The position numbers were made by a program, and so were the translations under genes. From positions 4,092,001-4,156,000 of the forward strand of contig JAOVFP010000003.1 of NCBI GenBank assembly GCA_025738555.1: DNA of 64,000 bases, written 5' to 3'. This stretch comes from Cyathus striatus (lineage: Eukaryota; Basidiomycota; Agaricomycetes; Agaricales; Nidulariaceae). The notes under the pieces were generated by a model. It searched no databases. It was not told the origin of the DNA and saw only the letters and a list, made by a program, of their open reading frames with translations. Below, piece by piece: positions 1 through 11,589 of the stretch. Numbering within the stretch: position 1 is the stretch's first letter; every line of letters begins with the position of its first letter.

Positions 1-573
1 GGATCTGGCATATCTTTTGGCATTGCAGGTCTCCTTGCGGATGGGTTTGCTGCTGCTTCACCAGCCGCTTGGGGTACTACTTGGTCTGCCACAGTAACTA
101 TCTCAGGTACAGGAACTATGGTATTTATTGGGACTGGCTCTTGAACTGGCTCGTTTTTGACAGGCACTATCTCTGGTTCAATGAATAAATTCCTAAGTAT
201 ACGCTCTGGACTATCTCCTACTTCTGAGTCTGATCCTTCAAAGGTGCCTGGTAACACATTGGTAAGCAGGGTTTTGATCTCTTGCTCAGATTTGGTGATG
301 ACTGGCACTTGGGCTGCTTCGATTAGAGGCTGCTCAATGGCTTGGTCTACTTCGTCATGGATGCACTGATTTTCTACACTACTATCTATGCATGCACTGG
401 CTCTTAATACTACTGGATTGTTCTCAGGGAGTCTGGTTACTGGCAAATTTGAGCTGCTTGGAACTCTTCTTTGTCGCTTAAACTCAAGGATTTCCTGTCC
501 TGACTTCTGTGAGTTCTTTGTTTTGCGAGGTATTTTTGCAACTGGCGCTTCACTGATACACCAAGTAAGACTA
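1..573 (-). CDS. Partial unrecognised ORF, Pro/Glu/Val-rich, runs off the left edge
   Basis: The minus strand is open for about 190 codons from near 573 to the window edge, with no internal stop. It has no clear ATG and probably begins after a splice acceptor (TATCAG near 560 or 590). The product is hydrophilic and low in complexity: a basic stretch near the start (AKIPRKTKNSQKSG), then acidic and proline-rich segments (EPEIVPVKNEPVQEPVP). No catalytic motif or zinc knuckle is visible. About 225 bp upstream (minus sense, near 795-815) lies TGGAGCCCACTG, which could be a retrotransposon primer-binding site, so this may be the start of a Gag-like protein; that is only inference. Small open frames on the plus strand here look like shadows. 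Confidence 0.4.
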
Positions 574-2424
574 ACTCAGTCCTTTACTGATAACAAAAAA
601 TATGTGCACACAAACAATCACAACTTAACACAAGTCTATCACAATATATGCTCTACTAAGGAAACAGGGGGTCTAATTCCTTCATTGCTTGTCACTTGTC
701 ATGGTTCCAACAGTAGTATGTTATAATATACTTATAATGTCCCTATCTATCACCTCTCATTGCAGAAACACTTCAAAAACCAAATAAACTCGAATTCCCC
801 CTCACAGTGGGCTCCAGATAAGAGGTTAGAGATGTTTACAACAGGGTGATAGTAGCTAGATTATGTAATAATAACTACTTACTCCTAAAACAATGTAACG
901 GGGTGGCGAGTTTAGAGGGAATTTCACAGAAGATCGGTATTAAGGATGCTTCTGGGCAAAAGGGGGTGGAAGGGGGATGTATAGGATGGTTAAGGAATAA
1001 CTAAGTAGTGGTTAGATAACATCTCTGGCTATGTACGAGGCAAATACATGATTCTCTATGAGTTTGCAGTTTCTTCTTACTGAACTCAAATCAAATTACT
1101 AATCAACGATCTCGGAAAATACACTTTATTTCACTACACTATGTCAAAGTACTTTATAATGGAAGCTGCATGGGGGATAGCTTCCTGTACATGGCAAAAC
1201 TCGTCTACTTTATATACTGCTGGAAATATGGTGGCTGAAGGTACTGTATAGCTACTGGATAGTTACATTAAGGGTACTAGGCATGGTAAACGATGTCACT
1301 GCAAAGAGAAGGCTGTATGCTCATGGAGTGTGCTGGATAGGGGGTCGGGTGTTTGTCATAGGGAGTTGCATGATGGGGGATATGGTGCCACATGCATTCC
1401 TTCAGTCGATATGGGATTGGCTATACATGAATGTACTAAGAATAGCTCAGGTGTCAATCAGGGTTCAGGGTGCATCACTTAATCTAGCTATGTCTCGCTT
1501 CACTGGTATCTCCAAGAGAAGTTGATTGGTTGACTTGGGACTTTGGGACTTGCTGAGGCACCTGGGAAGGTGCCTCGTCATCGCTTGCTTCTCTTGGATA
1601 TTGATTGTGTCTTGTCACGTGACCTTCGCACACCGCCAGACGTGTTTCTGGCTGTTATCCAATTAGTCGCTGAGTTTCACACCATCTTTATCTCTCCACT
1701 TCTGTATGCAGTACTACCTTAGGCTTTATGTTAATAATACCCTTGGTGAGTGTACTTTTTAGTAGTACTATAACTGGCAGCTCAGGTCTCGACTCCAATC
1801 CTATGATCTAACCCATGTTTGTTACCATTTGGTGAGTACTCGTATACATAATAGAAAAGCTAAAATTGACTGCTATAGGTAGTGTACACCCATCAGGTGT
1901 CTCAGGGTGGTGCATCACATTTGGTGGTTGATGACTGTATGTCACACAGTTTGGACATGTCACAATTGTCAGAGTGACAAACTCAACACCTCACTTCCTC
2001 AGCCTCCTCAGCTTCAACCTGACATGCCTCCTCCTCTGCAGGTTGCCATACCAGGGAAATTAGCTCCATCAAGGCCTTTACTGCCACTTTAGTAGCCACC
2101 TTTGCAGCAATTTCTTGGCACATAGCCATGTCTTCAGGTGAGATTTTGAAGGCAGACATATTGTGAGAAAAATGGATAAGCAGTTAGTAAAAGTCTAGCA
2201 GGGAGAAAAGAGATGTTTGAAAGAAAAGGGCCATGAGATAACAGTAGATTAAATAGAGGCATGGTGTTGGCAATAAGACAAGCACTGTTTTGTTTATTGG
2301 AGTCATAATTTAAGCTCAGGTTTCCATATGAGACAAACATAAGGCAGGGACTTCATATTAGGTTTTTAGAGGCATGTGAATGGCAATCATACTCAAAGGA
2401 ATGGTGACTGAGGACTGTATATTT
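574..2424. other. AT-rich stretch without a recognisable gene
   Basis: No convincing coding region is seen on either strand; the small open frames near 1283-1525 and 1907-2092 have no recognisable motifs. The part from about 800 to 1750 could be a minus-oriented LTR because a primer-binding-site-like sequence lies at its left edge, but the outer LTR boundary and a target duplication were not found. Confidence 0.4.
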
Positions 2425-3934
2425 CACTCCTCCACGAGATCAGGTGGACTCCGGGTAGAGTCCAGGACTCCAGGTGGACTCCAAGTGGACTCCAGGTGGA
2501 CTTTACCTGGACTCTACCTGGACTTTACCTGGACTCCAAGTGGACTCCAGGTGGACTTTACCTGGACTCTACCTGGACTTTACCTGGGCTCCGCCTGGAC
2601 TCCACCTGGACTCTACCTGGACTTCACTGAACTCAAGTGCCTAAGCTGTATGTAGACTCTATTGTTACATGTGTGTGAAAGTGTGACATGTTGAAAAATG
2701 TTGGAAAAAGCGTGACATGTCACACTTTCACACACATGTAACAATAGAGTCTACATACAGCTTAGGCACCACACTTTTTCTAACATTTTTCAACATATCA
2801 CACTTTTTCCAACATGTCACACTTTCACACATGTGTGACAAGTATGATGACTGTGGGAAACATGTTACAACTTACAGCTTAGGCACTTGAGTTCAGTGGA
2901 GACCAGGTAGAGTCTAGGTAGAGTCTGGTTGCTTGAGTCCAGCAGACTCTGGGTGCAGTCCAGCTTCTACCTGAAGTCCACTTGGAGTCCATGTAGAGTC
3001 TATAATTTTCTCTATATAAAGTCCAGGTGGAGTCCAAGTAGAGTCCAAGTGGAGTCCAGGTTCAGTCTAGGTGCTTGAGTTTACTAAAGTTCAGGTAGAG
3101 TCCAGGTAGAGTCCAGGTAGAGTTCAGGTAGAGTCCAGGTAGAGTCCAGGTAGAGTCCAGGTAGAGTCCAGGTAGAGTTCAGGTAGATTCCAGGTTCAGT
3201 TTGGGTGCTTGATTTTACTAAAGTCCAGGTAGAGTCCAGGTAGAGTCCATGTAGAGTCCAGATAGAGTCCAGGTTCAGTCTAGGTGCTTGAATTTACTTA
3301 AGTCCAGGTAGAGTCCAGGTAGAGTCCAGGTAAAGTCCAGGTTCAGTCTAGGTGCTTGAGTTTACTAAAGTCCAGGTAGAGTCCAGGTAGAGTCCATGTA
3401 GAGTCCAGATAGAGTCCAGGTTCAGTCTAGGTGCTTGAGTTTACTAAAGTCCAGGTAGAGTCCAGGTAGAGTCCATGTAGAGTCCAGATAGAGTCCAGGT
3501 TCAGTCTAGGTGCTTGATTCTACTAAAGTCCAGGTAGAGTCCATGTAGAGTCCATGTAGAGTCCAGATAGAGTCCAGGTTCAGTCTAGGTGCTTGATTCT
3601 ACTAAAGTCCAGGTAGAGTCCATGTAGAGTCCATGAGTCCAGATAGAGTCCAGGTTCAGTCTTGGTGCTTGAATTTACTTAAGTCCAGGTAGAGTCCAGG
3701 TAGAATCCAGGTGGAGTCCAGTTGGAGTCCAGTTGCTTGAGTCCAGTGGACTCCAGGTGCAGTCCAGCTCACACCTGGAGTCCACCTGAAGTCTATGTAG
3801 AGTCTATTATTTTCTATATGTAAAGTCCAGGTGAAGTCCAAGTAGAGTCCAAGTGAAGTCCAGGTAGAGTCCAGGTAGAGTCCTGGAGTCCAGGTGGAAT
3901 CTACATGGAGTCTACACGATTTCGTGGAGGAGTG
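2425..3934. mobile_element. Palindromic repeat element built of AGTCCAGGTAG units
   Basis: The ends are inverted repeats: CACTCCTCCACGA at 2425-2437 and its complement at 3922-3934. Between them the left arm (about 2440-2640) and the much longer right arm (about 2880-3920) carry 11-12 bp units of the type GTAGAGTCCAG in opposite orientation, interrupted in the right arm by a recurring 'GGTTCAGTCTAGGTGCTTG' spacer. The centre (2637-2769) forms a perfect hairpin. No ORF for a transposase is present, so this is a non-autonomous element. No clear target duplication flanks it. A related repeat block occurs at 32523-32830. Confidence 0.65.
2637..2769. repeat. Perfect 54-bp inverted repeat with 25-bp loop
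   Basis: Bases 2637-2690 are the exact reverse complement of 2716-2769; the loop is 2691-2715. The arms contain GTGTGTGAAAGTGTGACATG-type sequence. A further copy of the outer part (AGCTTAGGCACTTGAGTTCAG, split here as AGCTTAGGCAC / TTGAGTTCAG) recurs near 2876-2900, so the hairpin lies at the symmetry centre of the surrounding palindromic element. Confidence 0.9.
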
Positions 3935-3977
3935 TAATGACCTCACTGAGGAGAGTCATTTATTGGTTGGGGGAAGA

Positions 3978-5045
3978 TAATATGCCTAGTGTACTTCTAC
4001 CTGCTATAAAACATTTATTTCCATATTCTAAGCACTACTTACAAATGGTATAATATATCTGGGTTGTATTTAGTAGTTAAGTTAGAGGTCCCAGACCATT
4101 AGCTAGCATGGGAATTACTTGTGCTAATAAGGGACATGTCTAGCCTAAGTAGGAAAGCACCTAAGAATAGAAACAATGAGGTCCGAGTTTATTCTCAACA
4201 TTGATGGGAAATAGTTACCAGTAAAGCCAAAGATTGAGCTAAGCATGTATCTATTTCTAATAATAGGATATTGAAGCTATGTTATTGTGTCATAGGAAAA
4301 GGTATGAGCACTAGACCCATGGCAGTTGCTGCTATCTAACCACACTGTACCAGCACTGTGTATAAACATGCCATAGGCACATAGCCTGGCCTGAGACCCA
4401 GCATTCCCAGCAGGCTTATTCAGCAGCTCCCATTCCACACGTCAAAGCACACAGCATCATGCCTCCATATGGAGTGTTCTTCCTGCAGGACAATTTATTG
4501 TCCTTCTTTATCTTCCCATATGGATGCATTCTTGGCACCCATATGTTTGTACATCTATGATTTACTCTGGTCCATCCCAGATGTCTGTATCCAGTCCAAA
4601 AGTCTATCTTACCACTTAGCTAATGTGTAAATTACTGTATTTGTACTAACTATATAGTTCCTCTAGCCATAGTTCTGTATGATATTTAATAGGTAGAGTT
4701 AAGTAGAGGAAGGGCAGTCTCCTGTGCCCCAAGAAATATGATTTAGCAGTTCTGTGAGAGTATTTGTGTGAGCTTGAGATTCTGAGTGTAATGAGAGTCA
4801 AAGTCCTAAGACTGTGCTAAGTCTGAGATTAAGGAACACACATCAAACACACATCAAAGCATTCACTAAGCACACATTCCATTTTGCATGTCAATCTTCA
4901 ACGCCCTTTACATTACCTTACTTTGCCAGGAAGCATCCTGCATCTGAGTCTTACCCACTGAGCACTTTCTTAGTGAGTGTACATGGTGTGAGTGAAATTA
5001 CACATATTTTAATTTATACTATGTTGCACTAAACTAGGTACTTTA
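3978..5045. repeat. 1.07-kb interspersed repeat, copy 1
   Basis: This segment is highly similar over its full length to 24734-25804. Both begin TAATATGCCTAGTG and end AACTAGGTACTTTA, and the two ends are imperfect inverted repeats of each other (TAA..GCCTAGT/TAA..ACCTAGT). No protein-coding capacity is apparent. Copy 1 has no recognisable target duplication, unlike copy 2. It could be a non-autonomous DNA element or an unusual solo LTR without TG/CA ends. Confidence 0.75.
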
Positions 5046-5535
5046 GTAGCACTGTGTAACATAATCAGTACTTGCTGATGTACTTCAAGTTTTTCTTCAT
5101 GCTACTTACCTACATCTCTAACCTTTTTTGTAGCACAGTATTACACTTGTGGGATGCATTAGTAGCTACATTATTCTTAGTAGGTGGTAGTAATACCAGT
5201 TAAGTAACTTACTAGAGTTTTTGTTTATGACAATAAATTGTTGAATTGTAACTTCTATTGTCTGCCATTGTAATGAGTTAATCATCAACATATCCTATGC
5301 ATGTGATTAAAAACAATCAGTATTAAGCTTTATAAAAAATTGCCCAGGATGTAGTTACTTATCAACCAATTATCAGCATGGATGGGTAAAAATGTGATCA
5401 CCTGTATCATGCATTTCAAGTCTGAAAGTATTTTTTGGATGATTTCTAAACCCATATGATTATTTTCATAGCTATCTTGCTTTTACACTGCTGATAATGC
5501 TTCGCATAATGATCCTGTATGTTGCACTCTCCCAC

Positions 5536-5720
5536 AGTTATCACTGGACTCTCACTGGACTCTCATCAGACTATTGAGAGTCTCACTGGAGTCTCACCAA
5601 ACTATCAGTAGTCTCAGTGAGACCACTCTCACTGTACTCTCAGTTTCAAAACTGTTATAAACCCCAAATATGTATATTCTCACTGTACTCTCACTGTATT
5701 CTCATTGTATTCTCACCTGT
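5536..5720. repeat. Degenerate ACTCTCACTGGACTC repeat block
   Basis: Short units related to TCTCACTGGACTC occur in both orientations here, and again at 18440-18640. The rest of 5046-6081 is AT-rich and shows no gene. Confidence 0.6.
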
Positions 5721-6081
5721 CAACCTCAGATATACATCTTGTTAGAGGGTTTTCTGAAGTGATCTTATAACTTGTTACTACAATACAACTAATAGTTATC
5801 ATATTCAGCTATATATTTGTGATATAAGTCCATGCACTTGTTATAATTCATCAGAGGTGCAATAAAAAGTAAAACAAGATAAGAAATGTGAATATGTCCA
5901 TGCTCTTGACATGGCAAGTCAGTGGAGCAGATAAAAATTGTGTTTAAAGATGGGAGGTGAGGGAAGTGAGGGAAGTGTCTTGGGAAAAGGTGAAAATGAA
6001 GTAATAGAAGAAAAGAACTACATAGAGAGGAAAGACATAACTGAAGGGGTTGACATGCAAAAATTAACAAATACAAAGAAC

Positions 6082-6372
6082 TTAGACATCAATATCCAAT
6101 CCATAATCTGCTATTCCATCATCCTCTTCTCTGTCATATTCATCTGCTGCTTCCTCTTCTGCTTCCTCTTCTTCCAATTCAGAATTATCAGATCCATCTT
6201 CCATAATATCTTCATCATCTTGATTACTATTGTTTCTTTCAAGTTGCTTCTTAATAACCTTTTGTGTATGAATAAATAGAAGTGCATGTATAGTCCAGTT
6301 GAAGTTAATGACAGTCATTCTGTTGAGCATATTTTGGTATCCTCCAAGCCATGCATTGAGTTGCTCACAAGC
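6082..6372 (-). pseudogene. 3' exon of a CxC5/CxC6-KDZ transposon gene (remnant)
   Basis: A minus-strand exon begins after an acceptor (GCATACAG, about 6373-6380) and reads ACEQLNAWLGGYQNML, then RMTVINFNW..LLFIHTQKV, then an acidic tail rich in E and D ending at 6082. The CEQLNAWLGG...NFNW...LF.HT..V pattern is the characteristic C-terminus of fungal proteins annotated as CxC5/CxC6 cysteine clusters associated with KDZ transposases (family knowledge). The matching N-terminal part lies upstream on the same strand at 9886-11098. The two halves are separated by the palindromic element 6419-9142 and a 57-bp satellite; the central transposase region, several hundred residues, is missing. The gene is therefore dead. 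I am confident of the C-terminal motif, less so of the inferred deletion. Confidence 0.7.
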
Positions 6373-6418
6373 CTGTATGCAAATATTAAATAATGTTCTG
6401 TATTCATATAAATTTCTT

Positions 6419-9142
6419 GGTACTCATAAGTACTCATTGCTATTACAGATTATTAGTTGATCTGCGCTTCACATATTTCCCACGCTTCGCATTTGTCACG
6501 TACTTCACGCGCGTCACGTTCGTCACACATATTCCCGCGCCTCATATTTCTCCCGCGCATTGCATTTGTCACGTACTTCATGCGCGTCACGTTCGTCACA
6601 CATATTCCCGCGCCTCATATTTTTCCCGCGTATCGCATTTGTCACGTTATTCACGCGCGTCACGTTCGTCACACATATTCCCGCGTGTCACGCTTGTCAC
6701 ATATATTCCCGCGCTTCACATCTGTCACATTTGCTGCGCGTCACGTTCGTCACATATATTCCCGCGCATCACATTTGTCACATTCTTCCCGCCCGCCACG
6801 TCTGTCACGCATATTCCCGCGCATCAATGCATCATACATTTCCCACACATCATATTTGTGACAATTTTCGCGCGTGTCACGTCTGTCACAATTCTCCCAC
6901 ACTACGCATATATCGCACTTGTCACGCTTTAGCGCGTTTGTCACGCTTTAGCGCGTTTGTCACGCTTTAGCGCGTTTGTCACGCTTTAGCGCGTTTGTCA
7001 TGCTTTTATGCGCGTCACGCGTCACGTTTGTCACGTTCTTTATAAGCGTTACGCTCTTATGCATGTCACACATCTCACATCTATTTGTCACGCATTTCAT
7101 GCTCGTCACACGTGTCACGTCTTTGGGGCACGTCACGCTGTGACGATCTGCATGCATATCACATAAGTCACATCTGTTTCTTATGATTTGCACATGCATC
7201 ATAGTCATCATGTCTTTGAGGCTTTCATCATGCTTTCACACACATCATAAGTGTTACTTATATCACATCTTTGAGATTTATAACACATTTCAAGCACATT
7301 GTGCTTGCATGTGTATCATGATTGTGACATGTTGATGGGGTTCCAACAGGTCTATAATGAAAAATGTTCTATACATTTCATATCCAAGGAATCAGAGCAC
7401 TCAGTGATGCCACATTTAACCCATATCTCATTACTTAGCTGGGTAATTCAGCCTCTTGCATTGACAAGTCAGTCATTGATTCAGACCCTGTATGACAATA
7501 CTGCACATGACTATAGAAAAATGATAGTAAGTTTTTCTTAGGCAAGAAAGGAGAAAAGACAAAGTAGTCTTTCTGAAAAGAGAACAAGAAGAAAAGAAGG
7601 TGATGATGTAGTTGACACTAAACTAAAGAATAGAAAAGCAAGTAATGATCACTGAGCAAGAAAGTGATGAGAAGTACAGGAGGGGGTTTCATATGTATGA
7701 ATGGATACTAATACTAAAAGAACTATGTAACATAAATCAGAGATGTGAAACACATGACAGTGTAGAAGTGTCATGTAATCATATAGAGTAAGCATACATG
7801 TGACTTAATAATGTGTGTTGAAGATATAAGAATAACCAATGGTTAATGCAAGAATCATGATCATTTAATGACTGAGACATATGAGTTTAATGTGATGTGG
7901 AATCACATATACTGACCATTCTTTCAGATTTGTTATCCATTTGTAATTCTTTCAGTATATGTCCTTTTCTGTTCAGTTGTTAAATATTTCCAAAATATTC
8001 ATTTCTACCATAATGATCTCATCATCTCTCATATTCAGACTAACCATTATAGTTTTTACTTTGTCATTTAATTACATCTCTAGTTCTGATTATTAAACAT
8101 CATATTATCCCATTTCCAAATTTCTCATGCTCTGTCAGTGTGGGTAAGCCTTCAACTACATATACACTCTACATTTTTCATTCTAGTCTCTTATTACTAC
8201 CACACTTCTATAACTTTCTAATTGTTATTTTCTGTGTTACAATCTCCAATTCTACAAGTACATATCATTTCATCTGCATATATAATTCACTCTACTATTA
8301 AATACTTACTCCATTCTCATGACAACTTGAATAGTGGTAGAGACAGAAAAATCTGATGGGATTGGAAAGCATTGTATATGTGAAAAAGTTGCAATGCACT
8401 TGAAAAATGTGACATGCATGAAAAACACATGATGCATTTAAAAAAAAGACATATGTAACAGATGTGAAAAGTGTGACATGCATGCAGATCATCACGGCAT
8501 GATGCACCTCAAAGACATGACACGTGTGACAAGTGTGAAATGCGTGACAAATAGATGTGAGATGTGTGACATGCATAAGAGCGTAACGCTTATAAAGAAC
8601 GTGACAAACGTGACGCGTGACGCGCATAAAAGCATGACAAACGCGCTAAAGCGTGACAAACGCGCTAAAGCGTGACAAACGCGCTAAAGCGTGACAAACG
8701 CGCTAAAGCGTGACAAGTGCGATATATGCGTAGTGTGGGAGAATTGTGACAGACGTGACACGCGCGAAAATTGTCACAAATATGATGTGTGGGAAATGTA
8801 TGATGCATTGATGCGCGGGAATATGCGTGACAGACGTGGCGGGCGGGAAGAATGTGACAAATGTGATGCGCGGGAATATATGTGACGAACGTGACGCGCA
8901 GCAAATGTGACAGATGTGAAGCGCGGGAATATATGTGACAAGCGTGACACGCGGGAATATGTGTGACGAACGTGACGCGCGTGAATAACGTGACAAATGC
9001 GATACGCGGGAAAAATATGAGGCGCGGGAATATGTGTGACGAACGTGACGCGCATGAAGTACGTGACAAATGCAATGCGCGGGAAATATGTGAAGCGCAG
9101 ATCAACTAATAATCTGTAATAGCAATGAGTACTTATGAGTAC
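6419..9142. mobile_element. Large palindromic element with ~0.75-kb arms of GTCACGTTCGTCAC-type repeats
   Basis: The left arm (6419 to about 7210) is the imperfect reverse complement of the right arm (about 8415-9142). The outer end reads GGTACTCATAAGTACTCATT, followed by TTAGTTGATCTGCGCTTCAC. Inside, 25-30 bp units containing CGCGTCACGTTCGTCACA and TATTCCCGCG alternate, and the innermost arm has a fourfold TTTAGCGCGTTTGTCACGC array (6925-7000 and 8640-8715). The centre (7211-8414) is AT-rich and has no recognisable gene. All long open frames in the arms are translations of repeats. The same terminal motif, much shortened, is at 38041-38180. The element sits between the two halves of a KDZ-type gene. 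Confidence 0.75.
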
Positions 9143-9815
9143 CCACAATACCATTACAATAACAATAGGAAATGTAAAGTAATGAGTACTTATGAGTATT
9201 GTTAATACCATTACAATACAAATAGGAAATATAAAGTAATGAGTGCTTATGAGTACTCATAATACCATTACAATAACTATAGGAAATATAAAGTAATGAG
9301 CACTTATGAGTACCCCCAACACTATTACAATAACAATAGGAAATATAAAGTAATGAGCACTTATGAGTACTCTTAATACTATTACAATAACAATAGGAAA
9401 TATAAAGTAATGAGTACTTATGAGTACTCATAATACCAATACAATAATAATAGAAAGCATAAAGTAATGAGTATTTATGAGTACCCACAATACCATTACA
9501 ATAACAATAGGAAATACAAAGTAATGAGTGCTTATGAGTACTCCTAATACCATTACAAAAATAATAGCAAGCATAAAGTAATGAGTACTTATGAGTACCC
9601 ATAATACCATTACAATAATAATAGAAAGCATAAAGTAATGAGTATTTATGAGTACCCACAATACCATTACAATAACAATAGGAAATACAGAGTAATGAGT
9701 ACTTATGATTACCCACAGTACCATTACAATAATAATAGGAAATATAAAGTAATGAGTACTTATGAGTACTCATAATACTATCACAATAATAATAAGCATA
9801 AAGTAATGAGTACTT
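9125..9815. repeat. 57-bp tandem repeat, about 12 copies
   Basis: Each unit contains AATGAGTACTTATGAGTAC, then CCATTACAATAACAATAGG and AAATATAAAGT. The unit resembles the outer end of the adjoining palindromic element (TACTCATAAGTACTCATTGC and CTATTACAG), which suggests that the array grew from that end. Because 57 is a multiple of three, one frame stays open for more than 240 codons; the 19-residue periodic translation has no protein-like character and I do not call it a gene. Confidence 0.85.
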
Positions 9816-9885
9816 ATGAATAGCCTGTATATACATATAGTATATGCCTCACTCATAAAACTCAGACCTTATATGATATCTCATA

Positions 9886-11098
9886 TCATATAACACTGCT
9901 GTTAAATGATAAATTTGGCTGACACCCCTCCCAAGAAAGTGCTCTAGCTTCTATTTCCTCTCTCATGGATTGATCAGTGTCTTCACCCTGTAAAATTGGA
10001 ACTGTTTGATTTTCATCAATTCCAGCTACTGCTGCTGGAGTATCATCAGTTATTCTATCTGGAGTACTTTTATATTCATGTGTACATTCACTACATGAAT
10101 GATCTTTGGCACATGCAATAATTCCTTCCTGTCCAAGTATTTCAAATGCTTTTCTAGTTAACTCTTGTATATCACATTCATCAGATGTTATAACAAGTGT
10201 TTTATCATTGTATGTTGCTACCTGTCTTACACTTTCAGAAACAAATGCCTGCCAAGTTTGTCTATGAGACAGTTTAAATGCTGATTCTCTGAAGCATTCA
10301 TTCCAAAATTCTGTAAATGCACCTGTAGATGCATGAAAATAATAAATTCCTTGAAGAACAGCATTTGTATAGCATCTGTCTCCCCAGACTTGCTGTCCAA
10401 GCTTTACATATTTTGCAGAGTTCTTTAGTCCTTTTATACATGTGCCATTTGTATGTTTTACACTTTTATGATCTGCATAGTAAAATGATTTACAACACTT
10501 GCATTTTCCTTTCAGAACATAGGCACTACTGTAAGGATGCATTCCTTTTATAAGTGTTACATGTGAAAGATCTCATTTTCGAACATCTTGGTAAAGTGGT
10601 GCTTGATCACATGATTGTGTTGAGCAAGTATAATGGCTTGGACAAATAGTAAAGACTGGTTCAATTTCTGTAGTTTTTACAGAATTAAGAGGATGACCTT
10701 TTATAGTTGGATCAAGTGTTAAAATTGTTGCAAATGAATCAAGTTTTGAGCCCAATGCATTTATTTTCTGTATATTGGTTAAATCAGCAGCAGCAGTAAA
10801 TTCATCTTCAGTAAATAGATAATTAATATTATTATTTATATCTCTTTGTAGAACTCTAATAAGAGCATTAATCCAACTTGTTGTAGGTTTTTAAACACTT
10901 GTTTTTGGTATCCATGAAGATTCAATAGATCTGTATTATTTATTAATGTGAATATCAGTTTGAGTACCACTGCTAATGTAATGTCTTCATGGAAGTTGTT
11001 GGTAATAAATTCAGAAAAATCAGAAAATGTTATTTCTGGAAATGGATCTTGTACTGGAGATGCCCGTGCTTTTGGAATAGATGATATAAGGGCATAAA
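9886..11098 (-). pseudogene. N-terminal part of a KDZ-associated CxC5/CxC6-type gene
   Basis: Read on the minus strand the product runs PFPEITFSDFSEFI, LLNLHGYQ, then a Cys-containing segment (FTICPSHYTCSTQSCD) and CKCCKSFYYADH, then WGDRCYTNAVL, FHASTGAFTEFWNE, RQTWQAFVSESVR and AKDHSCSECTHEYKSTPDR, followed by an Asp/Glu-rich end. These blocks are those of fungal CxC5-like cysteine-cluster proteins that accompany KDZ transposases. A paralogue with the same N-terminal order lies at 21954-22649. Damage: a one-base frame change in the T/A run near 10890, an in-frame TGA at 10573-10575 (context K-stop-DLS, consistent with CGA to TGA), and loss of everything after the EC...PDR block. Exact start and introns are uncertain. 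Confidence 0.7.
9911..9932. repeat. TIR-like sequence AAATTTGGCTGACACC at the break in the KDZ gene
   Basis: AAATTTGGCTGACACCCCTC here closely matches the right terminal repeat of the composite element at 38392-38411 (AAATTGGCTGACACCACTCC) and the complement of its left end at 34100. It lies where the KDZ-type protein loses its expected continuation, so it may mark the right end of the insertion that removed the middle of the gene. No partner copy was found near 6.4 kb. Confidence 0.45.
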
Positions 11099-11589
11099 AT
11101 GTGAAAAACCAAATAAAAGAGTGCCAGAAACTACAGAATTTTAAGTTAGCTTATTATCCTTGCAGAATTAAACAAACACAATGAGATATGTGTATTTGAA
11201 CTACAACACAAGGAAAGAACAGTTTAAGTTTATAATGTACATATGGAATACTTGTTGAAAGTATAAGTAAAATATAATACAAATTGCTCTATGTTGTATT
11301 TGTTGAAAATACAGCATTGAGATAAATATTAATGAAGGTGAAACAAGTATACAATGGAAAAACTGAAGTCCATACTGTTGAAGTAAAATATAGTACAAAT
11401 CTTGCATGCTTGTTGAAAGAATGTAAGACAACAGCAATTAATACAGAACTTACAGTCCATACTGTTGAAAGTAGGACCTAAGTTGAAAAAAAAAAAAAAT
11501 TGTACAAGTAATACATACTTGTTGAAGTATGCATATAACAGGTAAAATATTGATACTGAATATAAACAAAAAGCAGTTCAATGAAATTC
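11099..11589. other. AT-rich spacer with degenerate CTTGTTGAAAGTA repeats
   Basis: Five or six loosely spaced copies of a motif like TACTGTTGAAGTAAAATATAG occur between about 11240 and 11530. No gene is visible. Confidence 0.5.

Noticed and set aside
2380..3946. ORFs with WTLPGLYLDFTW repeats
   Set aside because: Translations of AGTCCAGGTAG units; not genes.
6393..9105. Overlapping His/Ser/Arg-rich ORFs in both arms
   Set aside because: They are products of the inverted repeat arms; the same peptides appear from both ends.
9102..9836. 244-codon ORF of 19-residue repeats (SLLYISYCYCNGIVGTHK)
   Set aside because: A 57-bp satellite keeps one frame open by arithmetic; units vary without regard to codon position.
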